6,808 nt of DNA from Jeotgalicoccus sp052093725 (lineage in GTDB: Bacteria; Bacillota; Bacilli; Staphylococcales; Salinicoccaceae): the NCBI GenBank assembly GCA_052093725.1, contig JBQDHL010000085.1, positions 1-6,808 of the forward strand. The letters run 5' to 3'. Under the pieces are notes generated by a model. It made no database searches. It was not told the origin of the DNA and saw only the letters and a program-made list of their open reading frames with translations. Made by a program: the position numbers and the translations under genes. Shown piece after piece: positions 1 to 5,423 of the stretch (the first letter of the stretch is position 1; each line of letters starts with the position of its first letter).

Positions 1-24
1 CAGCAAAAGCTGTCTGGTTTTTTT
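1..24 (+). terminator. 3' half of a rho-independent terminator (cut by window start)
   Basis: The window opens with CAGC-AAAA-GCTG, followed by TCTGG and seven T (18-24). The 4 bp visible as a complete hairpin would extend to a 9-bp stem if the bases just before the window read CCAGA. That extension is an inference. The T run on the + strand says it ends a + strand transcript from a gene upstream of the window. Confidence 0.7.
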
Positions 25-68
25 ATTTTGTGAAAAAATAAGAAATGTTTTTTGTAAATGTTTCTGAC

Positions 69-90
69 AAATACTATCTCTATAGTATTT
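69..90. repeat. Perfect 9-bp inverted repeat
   Basis: AAATACTAT (69-77) and ATAGTATTT (82-90) are exact reverse complements around a CTCT loop. Only two of nine pairs are G-C, and just one further T follows the TTT that closes the right arm. It is therefore a poor terminator and could rather be a protein-binding dyad. A weak promoter-like pair, CTGACA (64-69) and TATTTT (86-91) with 16 bp between, would place the dyad in the promoter spacer, a common operator position. Confidence 0.5.
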
Positions 91-139
91 TAATTTCATT
101 TCTCAGATATGTTTCAGACCTATACTACAGATAGAAGAA

Positions 140-197
140 TAGTAACTATTAATATTATATTTATATGACAAAGTAACTTTAAGAAAGTAGTTAACTA
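140..197. repeat. Three AGTAACT-type dyads
   Basis: TAGTAACTA (140-148), AAGTAACTT (171-179) and TAGTTAACTA (188-197) are three self-complementary short sites of the same type. Their centres lie about 31 and 17 bp apart, upstream of the lipoprotein gene. Repeated dyads are typical of regulator binding sites, but in AT-rich DNA short palindromes also arise by chance, and I do not recognise the motif. Confidence 0.3.
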
Positions 198-205
198 TAA
201 AAACG

Positions 206-234
206 TGGAAATGTAAGTTGATAACAAGTATTAT
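206..234 (+). promoter_or_regulatory. Weak sigma-A-like promoter candidate for the lipoprotein gene
   Basis: TGGAAA (206-211, 4 of 6 matches to TTGACA), a 17-bp spacer and TATTAT (229-234, 5 of 6 to TATAAT). Transcription would start near 241 and give a leader of roughly 60 nt before the TTG start at 300. In DNA this AT-rich such matches are frequent, so this is only the best-placed candidate. Confidence 0.3.
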
Positions 235-285
235 AAACCCATGAAAAGTTCACACATTAGACATTTATTTAGAAATAGTACTATT

Positions 286-291
286 AAGGAG
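286..291 (+). promoter_or_regulatory. Ribosome binding site that decides the TTG start of the lipoprotein gene
   Basis: AAGGAG at 286-291, followed by TG, makes a full Shine-Dalgarno site. Its last G is also the first base of an in-frame GTG (291), so that GTG cannot be the start. TTG at 300 lies 8 nt downstream, the normal distance, and gives the classic lipoprotein N-terminus Met-Lys-Lys. Confidence 0.85.
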
Positions 292-299
292 TGTTCGTT

Positions 300-881
300 T
301 TGAAAAAATTTTTACTAGCTTTAATGAGTTCTCTAACTTTAGCAGCATGTGGTAATGAATCGGAAGACACAGATAATGAAGAAAGTGCGGATACATCTAC
401 AGAAGAAACGACAGAAGCTGAAGATTCTACTGAAGATGAGAATCAGTCAGGCGAAGTTTATGAAATTGGAGATACTGCACAAATAGAAAGTTTTGAATGG
501 GAAGTTGAGTATGAAGTAACACTTAATTCTTTTGATCAGGTTCAAGAATATAATGGACAGGCTTTAGATGAGTTTGTAGGTAATGCACCTGATACTTCGT
601 TTTTAGGTGTAGTAAATATGACAGTTAAAAACATTTCAGATGAACCAATGGTAATCGGTGAATATGTGTATCCTGATGTCACTGAAGGGACTAGAGAAGG
701 CGGCGATCAATTCCTCTTTGATTTATCAGAAGAAGACTTATCTAAAGAACTGCAGCCCGATGAAGAAGCAACATTTGATTTAGTTTATACAATGGTGACA
801 GATGCAGAAGAAGGACAGTACAGCTTGAAGTTTGAAAATGGTATGCCTACTGAAACAGTATACAGATTGCCAATTGAGTAA
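300..881 (+). CDS. Highly acidic lipoprotein with DUF4352-like domain
   Basis: This predicts a 193-residue surface lipoprotein of unknown function. A short signal peptide (KK at 2-3, hydrophobic 4-16) ends in the lipobox L14-A15-A16-C17. Cys17 would be lipid-modified and anchored to the outer face of the membrane. Residues 20-47 are a Glu/Asp/Ser/Thr linker with 15 acidic and no basic residues. From about residue 53 a beta-rich domain follows: the opening IGDTAQIESFEWEV, TVKNISDEP (108-116) and a late LQPDEEATFDLVY (151-163). This is the pattern of DUF4352/DUF5067 immunoglobulin-like lipoprotein domains (family recognised from memory, not searched). The mature part has 50 Asp/Glu against 5 Lys/Arg in 177 residues, and Cys17 is the only cysteine. 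The TTG start is chosen from the AAGGAG site 8 nt upstream; starting at GTG 291 would add three residues that overlap that site. The gene stands alone between terminators. The lipoprotein call is firm, the domain call moderate, and the role unknown. Confidence 0.88.
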   Translation: MKKFLLALMSSLTLAACGNESEDTDNEESADTSTEETTEAEDSTEDENQSGEVYEIGDTAQIESFEWEVEYEVTLNSFDQVQEYNGQALDEFVGNAPDTSFLGVVNMTVKNISDEPMVIGEYVYPDVTEGTREGGDQFLFDLSEEDLSKELQPDEEATFDLVYTMVTDAEEGQYSLKFENGMPTETVYRLPIE

Positions 882-956
882 AAAGATAGACAGGAGTGAC
901 CGATGTGCTTAGTAAACTTCAAAAAGTGAAGTTGGAGTGACTACAATAAAAGCGGC

Positions 957-988
957 AATGGTCATTCCTATTATTTGTGACCATTTTT
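957..988 (+). terminator. Probable rho-independent terminator of the lipoprotein gene
   Basis: AATGGTCA (957-964) pairs perfectly with TGACCATT (978-985) around a 13-nt loop, and T984-T988 follow as a short T run. The 8-bp stem has only three G-C pairs, so it should be of moderate strength. It lies 75 nt after the lipoprotein stop codon and just before the next promoter. Confidence 0.55.
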
Positions 989-1014
989 CAGAAATGGTAC
1001 AATTAAAGTATAAT
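985..1014 (+). promoter_or_regulatory. Sigma-A-type promoter candidate for the DUF4870 gene
   Basis: TATAAT at 1009-1014 is a perfect -10 box. The -35 is weak: TTTTCA (985-990, 18-bp spacer) or TTCAGA (987-992, 16-bp spacer), each 4 of 6 matches. Transcription would start near 1021, giving a short leader of about 23 nt that just includes the GGGAGG site (1031-1036) of the next gene. Confidence 0.55.
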
Positions 1015-1043
1015 ATAACACTATGTGGACGGGAGGAACTAAC

Positions 1044-1388
1044 ATGAATGAATTTAATAACGAACCAAAAGCTGGTTTCGACAGCACACTGGTTTTAGTT
1101 TCCTACATTGTCTCACTATTTACTGCAGTAGTCGGTCCGCTGTTAATTTGGGCACTGAAGAAAGATGGAGAGCCGCTGACTGCGGATGCGCTTCGTCACG
1201 TTGCAAACTTCGGTTTATCGTACACGATTTATATGTTCGCAGCATGGCTGACATCGGTTATTTTAATCGGCTTCGTACTTGGACCGATTGTAACGATTGC
1301 TTTCTACGTATTTGCCGTCATCGGTATCGTCAAAGCTGTAAATGGAGAGGTCTACAAACCGCCGTTTACAATCGATATTTTCAAATAA
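1044..1388 (+). CDS. DUF4870 (Tic20-like) small membrane protein
   Basis: The product is a 114-residue integral membrane protein of unknown function. After a polar N-terminus (1-13), hydrophobic segments lie at about 15-37, 57-78 and 80-97, separated by a short charged loop (KKDGEP, 39-44). Family marks of DUF4870 are G31-P32-L-L-I-W followed by KK, an RHVANF stretch (51-56; the family usually shows an EALNFQ-like form here), and the ending KAVNGEVYKPPF (97-108). The length fits the family. I chose ATG 1044 because GGGAGG (1031-1036) lies 7 nt before it. The in-frame ATG at 1023 lies upstream of that site, has no site of its own and sits at the predicted transcription start. The gene has its own promoter and a strong terminator, so it appears to be monocistronic. 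Nothing links it functionally to the SUF operon beyond position. Confidence 0.88.
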   Translation: MNEFNNEPKAGFDSTLVLVSYIVSLFTAVVGPLLIWALKKDGEPLTADALRHVANFGLSYTIYMFAAWLTSVILIGFVLGPIVTIAFYVFAVIGIVKAVNGEVYKPPFTIDIFK

Positions 1389-1404
1389 TTAAAAGTAAAA
1401 TTAC

Positions 1405-1442
1405 ACCTCTAAATGATAGAGAAATCATTTAGAGGTCTTTTT
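1405..1442 (+). terminator. Strong rho-independent terminator after the DUF4870 gene
   Basis: ACCTCTAAATGAT (1405-1417) pairs perfectly over 13 bp with ATCATTTAGAGGT (1424-1436) around the loop AGAGAA, followed by C and five T (1438-1442), with another T-rich stretch at 1444-1450. It begins 16 nt after the stop codon and separates this gene from the SUF operon. Confidence 0.93.
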
Positions 1443-1456
1443 GTATTTTTACACTT

Positions 1457-1489
1457 TTCAGCCGGTTTAACAGGCTGAACCCTTTAAAC
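1457..1489. repeat. Nested inverted repeats just upstream of the suf promoter
   Basis: TTCAGCC (1457-1463) pairs with GGCTGAA (1473-1479) over 7 bp around a 9-nt loop. A second dyad, GTTTAA (1465-1470) and TTAAAC (1484-1489), interlocks with it and reaches into the -35 element. The position next to the -35 is suited to a regulator binding site. No T run follows, so this is not a terminator. No known operator was recognised. Confidence 0.5.
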
Positions 1490-1511
1490 TGCATGCCTTT
1501 TGGGGTATAAT
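1482..1511 (+). promoter_or_regulatory. suf operon promoter with overlapping sigma-A and sigma-B-like elements
   Basis: TATAAT (1506-1511) is a perfect sigma-A -10 box, with TTTAAA (1483-1488) 17 bp upstream as a 4-of-6 -35. The same bases also read as CTTTAA (1482-1487), 15 bp, GGGTAT (1503-1508). That is one mismatch from the sigma-B form GTTTAA-N12-15-GGGTAT described for staphylococci and Bacillus. Transcription would start near 1518 and give a leader of about 95 nt before sufC. The sigma-A reading is well supported; the sigma-B reading is an inference. Confidence 0.7.
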
Positions 1512-1539
1512 GTATAGGTGTTGTAAAGAGTCTGGTACT

Positions 1540-1566
1540 TTGACTATAGATTAGAATTATTATAAA
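1540..1566 (+). promoter_or_regulatory. Possible second suf promoter
   Basis: TTGACT (1540-1545) is 5 of 6 to the -35 consensus and TATAAA (1561-1566) 5 of 6 to the -10, but the 15-bp spacer is shorter than usual. It lies in the leader between the main promoter and sufC. This is a weak candidate. Confidence 0.25.
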
Positions 1567-1612
1567 CTATAAGAGTATTAGAAAATCTTAAATTTCAATT
1601 GGAGGATTAGAC

Positions 1613-2398
1613 ATGGCATCTGTTTTAGAAATTAAGAATCTACACGTTGAAATAGACGGTAAAGAAATATTAAAGGGTGTTGATTTAACACTTAAACAGG
1701 GTGAAATCCACGCTGTAATGGGACCTAACGGTACTGGTAAGTCTACACTTGCACAGGCTATTATGGGTCACCCAAGCTATGACGTTACAGAAGGTGAAGT
1801 TCTTCTTGACGGCGAAAATATTCTTGAAATGGAAGTTGACGAGCGCGCTCAAGCTGGTTTATTCCTTGGTATGCAGTATCCATCAGAAATCTCTGGTGTG
1901 ACTAACTCTGACTTCCTGCGTTCTGCAATCAATGCACAGCGTGAAGAAGGCGACGAAATTAACTTAATGCAGTTCATTAAGAAATTAGATAAAAACATGG
2001 ATTACCTTGAAATGGATCCAGACATGGCTACACGTTACTTAAACGAAGGGTTTTCAGGCGGAGAAAAGAAACGTAATGAAATCCTCCAGTTAATGATGCT
2101 TGAGCCTAAATTCGGTATTTTAGATGAGATTGACTCAGGTCTTGATATTGACGCGTTAAGAGTAGTTTCTGAAGGTATCAACAAGTTACGCGGCCAGGAG
2201 TTCGGTGCTTTAATCATCACTCACTACCAGCGTTTACTTAACTACGTTACACCTGACGTTGTTCACGTAATGATGAGAGGTAAAGTAGTTAAATCAGGCG
2301 GTAAAGAACTTGCTGAACGTCTGGAGTCTGAAGGTTACGACTGGATTAAAGAAGAACTTGGCATCGATGACGAAACTGTCGGCGCAGAAGATAAATAA
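1613..2398 (+). CDS. sufC: SufC, ABC-type ATPase of the SUF Fe-S assembly complex
   Basis: SufC is the cytosolic ATPase that binds SufB and SufD and drives shape changes in the SufBCD scaffold during Fe-S cluster assembly. It is not a transporter subunit and has no membrane segment. All ABC motifs are intact in its 261 residues: Walker A GPNGTGKST (37-45, Lys43), Q-loop Gln88 in GMQYPSE, signature SGGEKKR (148-154), Walker B FGILDE (167-172, Glu172), D-loop SGLD (175-178) and switch His204 in ITHYQR. Thr41 replaces the more common Ser of Walker A, as I recall it does in staphylococcal SufC. The C-terminus after about residue 250 (IDDETVGAEDK) is acidic and seems several residues longer than in S. 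aureus. GGAGG (1601-1605) lies 7 nt before ATG. It is the first gene of the operon, and sufD follows after 15 nt. Confidence 0.97.
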   Translation: MASVLEIKNLHVEIDGKEILKGVDLTLKQGEIHAVMGPNGTGKSTLAQAIMGHPSYDVTEGEVLLDGENILEMEVDERAQAGLFLGMQYPSEISGVTNSDFLRSAINAQREEGDEINLMQFIKKLDKNMDYLEMDPDMATRYLNEGFSGGEKKRNEILQLMMLEPKFGILDEIDSGLDIDALRVVSEGINKLRGQEFGALIITHYQRLLNYVTPDVVHVMMRGKVVKSGGKELAERLESEGYDWIKEELGIDDETVGAEDK

Positions 2399-2413
2399 GG
2401 CGGGAGGATCACT

Positions 2414-3727
2414 ATGGCTACTGAATTAAATGCATTCGAACTGAACAAGGAAGAGATTATTGCCAATGCAAATACAAGAGGCGAATCTGAATTCCTGCTC
2501 GGTAAAAGAAAAGAAGCAGTAGATAAATTTGATAGTCTTGACATGATTAAACCTGACAAGACTAAGGTAGACAAATGGGACTTCTTTAACGTTACTTCAC
2601 CAGTAGTAGAGAGCAGCACTTATAATACTCTCGACGAACTGCCTGAAGGGGTTAAGGAATTAATTGACCTTGATAACAGTAAAAATATATATATCCAGCA
2701 CAACAATACACCCGCTTTCCTGCGTCTTGACGAAGGTCTTAAAGCAAAAGGTGTTATTGCTGAAAACATCATTGACGCAGCAAACAATCATCCTGAACTT
2801 TTAGAAAAGTACTTTATGACTGAAGGCGTTAAAATTGATGAAAACAAACTGACAGCGTATCACGCTGCATTATTAAACGGCGGAATCTTCATTTATGTAC
2901 CGAAAGACGTTTATATTGAAGATCCGATTCAAATGGTAGTACTTCACGATGATAAAGACGCTTCATTATTCAACCACGTGCTGTTAGTAGCAGACGAAGG
3001 TTCTGAAGTGACTTACGTAGAAAATTACTTCACGAATCTTGAATCATCAACTGAGAAAATTAACATCATTTCAGAAGTTATTGCATTAAATAACTCTAAA
3101 ATCACTTACGGCTCTGTAGATTTCCTTCCTAAAGGAATGACAGGATATGTTAACCGCCGAGGTATAGCTTCAGATGACGCTAACATCGACTGGGCTTTAG
3201 GTCTGATGAATGATTCAAATATAGTTTATGACAACACGACTTACCTAAACGGTGACCGTTCTGAGTCTGATCTTAAAATCGTAACTGTTGGTCGCGGAGA
3301 AACGAAAGCAAATTTCACAACGCAGATTATTCACTACGGTAAAGATTCAAACGCCCACATTTTAAAACACGGTGTAATGAAAGACAAAGCTACAAGTATC
3401 TTTAACGGTATCGGCTACATCAAGCACGGTGCTACAAGAGCTGATGCTCAGCAGGAATCACGTATTCTTATGCTCAGCGAAAAAGCTCGCGGTGATGCAA
3501 ACCCGATTCTTCTAATTGATGAAGATGACGTTACAGCTGGTCACGCAGCTTCTGTCGGACGTGTTGATGATCTGCAGCTCTTCTACTTAATGAGCCGCGG
3601 AATCTCGAAAAGAGAAGCGGAACGCCTTGTTATTCACGGCTTCTTAGACCCTGTGGTTAAAGCACTGCCTATCGAATCTGTCAGAAAACAACTCAAAGAA
3701 ATTATCGAGCTTAAGGTATTATCTTAA
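2414..3727 (+). CDS. sufD: SufD, scaffold subunit of the SufBCD complex
   Basis: SufD pairs with SufB and SufC to form the SufBC2D scaffold on which Fe-S clusters are built; in E. coli it is needed for iron entry. The 437-residue protein has the usual plan: a helical N-terminal part (about 1-130), a right-handed beta-helix core rich in short strands (about 150-370) and a helical C-terminal SufC-binding part. The motif DEDDVTAGHAASVG (369-382) carries His377, the counterpart of E. coli SufD His360, which is implicated in cluster formation at the SufB-SufD interface. The closing block DDLQLFYLMSRGI (385-397) is shared with SufB (414-423 there), reflecting their common origin. GGGAGG (2402-2407) stands 6 nt before the ATG and 15 nt separate it from sufC, so the two are surely cotranscribed. 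There is no cysteine in the protein. Length matches the family. Confidence 0.96.
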   Translation: MATELNAFELNKEEIIANANTRGESEFLLGKRKEAVDKFDSLDMIKPDKTKVDKWDFFNVTSPVVESSTYNTLDELPEGVKELIDLDNSKNIYIQHNNTPAFLRLDEGLKAKGVIAENIIDAANNHPELLEKYFMTEGVKIDENKLTAYHAALLNGGIFIYVPKDVYIEDPIQMVVLHDDKDASLFNHVLLVADEGSEVTYVENYFTNLESSTEKINIISEVIALNNSKITYGSVDFLPKGMTGYVNRRGIASDDANIDWALGLMNDSNIVYDNTTYLNGDRSESDLKIVTVGRGETKANFTTQIIHYGKDSNAHILKHGVMKDKATSIFNGIGYIKHGATRADAQQESRILMLSEKARGDANPILLIDEDDVTAGHAASVGRVDDLQLFYLMSRGISKREAERLVIHGFLDPVVKALPIESVRKQLKEIIELKVLS

Positions 3728-3747
3728 GGAAGGGAGGGCACTGACGC

Positions 3748-4974
3748 ATGGATATAAATAAAATTCGTCAGGATTTCCCGATACTTGGTGAACAGGTAAA
3801 CGGAAAAGACCTCATATATTTAGATACATCGGCAACGAGTCAGACACCTTTAAAAGTAATCGAAGCAATGAACGATTATTACAGAGAATATAACTCAAAC
3901 GTTCACCGCGGAGTTCATACTCTCGGCACGAAAGCGACCGACGCATATGAAAAAGCACGTATGAAAGTGCGCAGCTTTATTAATGCGAAGCGTTTTGAGG
4001 AAATCGTTTATACACGCGGAACAACAGCAGCTATTAACTTAGTCGCCCGAAGTTTCGGGGATTTGGTTATTGAAGAAGGCGACGAAATTGTCGTCAACGA
4101 AATGGAGCACCACGCGAATATCGTTCCGTGGCAGCAGCTTGCTAAACGTAAAGGTGCTACACTTGTCTTTATTCCACTGGAAGAAGACGGGACTATAGCA
4201 CTCGACAGCGTTAAAGCCGCAATGAGCGACAAGACGAAAATCGTTGCGATTACACATGTATCAAACGTACTCGGTACTATTAATGATATCAAATCAATCG
4301 CTGAAATTGCTCACGCTCATAATGCGTATATTTCTGTCGATGGTGCACAGGCTGTACCTCATATGGCAGTCGACGTTCAGAGTCTTGATGTCGATTTTTA
4401 CGCATTCAGCGGACATAAAATGCTTGGACCAACAGGTATTGGTATTTTATACGGCAAAGCTGAGTTGCTTGATAAAATGGAGCCGATTGAATACGGTGGA
4501 GATATGATTGATTATGTATATAAAACCGAATCGACATGGACGGACCTTCCTGTGAAATTTGAAGCAGGAACTCCGATGATTGCCGAAGCTGTCGGTTTGA
4601 ATGCAGCTATCGATTATATTAACGAACTTGGTATCGACAATATTTATCAGCATGAGAAAGAACTTGTAGCTTATGCATATGACAAAATGTCTGCAATTGA
4701 AGGTATTGAAATTTATGGACCGGGCAAAGACAAACGTGCCGGGCTCATTACTTTTAATCTTCAAGGTGTTCACCCTCACGACCTCGCAACTGCGCTGGAC
4801 TCTGAAGGTATCGCCGTACGTGCCGGACATCACTGCGCGCAGCCGCTGATGAAATGGTGTAAGGCATCGTCAACAGCAAGAGCAAGTTTTTATATATACA
4901 ACACGATCGAAGAGATCGATCAATTTATTGAAAGTCTGGAAAAAACGAAGGAGTTTTTCTCGTATGAATTTTAA
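3748..4974 (+). CDS. sufS: SufS, PLP-dependent cysteine desulfurase
   Basis: SufS takes sulfur from L-cysteine, releasing alanine and leaving a persulfide on its active cysteine for transfer to SufU. This is a class V aminotransferase-fold enzyme (group II desulfurase) of 408 residues, the usual length. Visible active-site residues are His121 (stacks on PLP), Asp198 and Gln201 in SVDGAQ, and Lys224 in SGHKMLGPTG, which binds PLP. Cys363 lies in RAGHHCAQPLM on the short loop, with Arg358 nearby. His342 in GVHPHD is where B. subtilis SufS has the histidine that takes over a zinc position when SufU docks. A second cysteine, Cys371 in KWCKAS, lies eight residues after Cys363; I recall Leu there in S. 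aureus and B. subtilis. These are the only two cysteines. The site GGGAGG (3732-3737) is 10 nt before ATG, sufD ends 20 nt upstream, and the 3' end overlaps sufU by 11 nt. Confidence 0.96.
   Translation: MDINKIRQDFPILGEQVNGKDLIYLDTSATSQTPLKVIEAMNDYYREYNSNVHRGVHTLGTKATDAYEKARMKVRSFINAKRFEEIVYTRGTTAAINLVARSFGDLVIEEGDEIVVNEMEHHANIVPWQQLAKRKGATLVFIPLEEDGTIALDSVKAAMSDKTKIVAITHVSNVLGTINDIKSIAEIAHAHNAYISVDGAQAVPHMAVDVQSLDVDFYAFSGHKMLGPTGIGILYGKAELLDKMEPIEYGGDMIDYVYKTESTWTDLPVKFEAGTPMIAEAVGLNAAIDYINELGIDNIYQHEKELVAYAYDKMSAIEGIEIYGPGKDKRAGLITFNLQGVHPHDLATALDSEGIAVRAGHHCAQPLMKWCKASSTARASFYIYNTIEEIDQFIESLEKTKEFFSYEF
4948..4953 (+). promoter_or_regulatory. Ribosome binding site inside sufS that sets the sufU start
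   Basis: AAGGAG lies within the sufS coding sequence, 10 nt before ATG 4964. It rules out the more upstream in-frame TTG at 4928, which has no site and would add 12 residues unlike any SufU N-terminus. It also implies that sufU is translated in close coupling with the end of sufS. Confidence 0.88.
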
Positions 4975-5404
4975 CAACCTGAATCAGCTGTATCGCTCAG
5001 TTATTATGGACCATTATAAAACACCCCGCAACAAAGGCGTTGTTGAAGATGGTTCGATGACAGTTGAAATGAATAACCCGACTTGTGGTGATGAGATTCA
5101 GCTCACATTGAACGTTGAAGCGGGCATCATTAAAGATGTTAAGTTTCAAGGGGAAGGCTGCTCAATTTCCATGTCCAGCGCATCTATGATGACAGAAGCT
5201 ATCATGAATCAGCCCGTGGACAAAGCGTTAGAAATGGCCGCTGAATTTTCAAATATGATGCTTGGTGAGGATGCTAATATCACTGAAGATATGGGTGATA
5301 TTGAAGCGCTGCAGGGAGTAAGTCAATTCCCGGCACGCATCAAATGTGCAACACTCACTTGGAAAGCACTGGAAAAAGGATTCAAAGAATCCGAAAAAAT
5401 ATAG
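4964..5404 (+). CDS. sufU: SufU, zinc-dependent sulfurtransferase partner of SufS
   Basis: In Gram-positive bacteria SufU accepts the persulfide sulfur from SufS and passes it to the SufBCD scaffold. It resembles the scaffold IscU but binds zinc and acts as a sulfur carrier. The 146-residue protein has the complete ligand set at the same numbers I recall for B. subtilis SufU: Cys41 and Asp43 in PTCGDEI, Cys66 in GEGCSIS and Cys128 in RIKCAT, with Arg125 nearby. The insertion between Cys66 and Cys128 that distinguishes SufU from IscU is present (about residues 82-118), and the IscU chaperone motif LPPVK is absent. The ATG lies within the last codons of sufS, giving an 11-nt overlap in another reading frame, and an internal AAGGAG site serves it. 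A 6-bp hairpin (5378-5392) lies just before its TAG stop. sufB starts 19 nt after the stop. Confidence 0.96.
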   Translation: MNFNNLNQLYRSVIMDHYKTPRNKGVVEDGSMTVEMNNPTCGDEIQLTLNVEAGIIKDVKFQGEGCSISMSSASMMTEAIMNQPVDKALEMAAEFSNMMLGEDANITEDMGDIEALQGVSQFPARIKCATLTWKALEKGFKESEKI

Positions 5405-5423
5405 TATTGAGGAGCGATCATAT

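Larger units (their letters stand above)
25..299. other. AT-rich intergenic region with no supported gene
   Basis: I find no gene of convincing size with a ribosome binding site here. The stretch holds a perfect inverted repeat (69-90), a near-repeat TGTTTCTGAC (59-68) / TGTTTCAGAC (110-119), three short AGTAACT-type dyads (140-197), a weak promoter candidate (206-234) and the ribosome binding site of the lipoprotein gene. It looks like a regulatory region for the lipoprotein gene, but no regulator can be named from the motifs. Confidence 0.6.

Noticed and set aside
241..303. 20-codon frame ATG 241 to TGA 301-303, whose stop overlaps the TTG start of the lipoprotein gene
   Set aside because: There is no Shine-Dalgarno site before ATG 241, which also lies at the predicted transcription start, and the peptide has no recognisable character. 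The overlap with the TTG start is probably chance.
937..1047. 36-codon frame from GTG 937, ending in an ATGA-type overlap with the DUF4870 start
   Set aside because: It runs through a terminator, a perfect TATAAT and a ribosome binding site. Its own GTG overlaps the only candidate binding site, and the protein looks like translated noncoding sequence.
1148..1432. 94-residue frame on the + strand overlapping the DUF4870 gene
   Set aside because: It lies out of frame in a gene with clear family motifs, has a Cys/Arg-rich unlikely composition, and runs into the terminator hairpin.
1512..1600. Riboswitch or T-box in the sufC leader
   Set aside because: The leader is only about 95 nt, AT-rich, and shows no strong stems, terminator hairpin or recognisable conserved RNA motif.
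1613..2398. ABC transporter ATPase as an alternative reading of sufC
   Set aside because: The sequence carries general ABC motifs, but its SufC-specific stretches and position directly before sufD, sufS, sufU and sufB make SufC certain.
2035..2619. Minus-strand frames across sufC and sufD
   Set aside because: They are antisense shadows of two intact conserved genes, with Ser/Leu-rich low-information products.
4008..4833. Several frames on the minus strand, and one on the + strand (4244-4507), inside sufS
   Set aside because: They are shadows of sufS, which has all active-site residues intact in its own frame. None has a binding site or recognisable protein.
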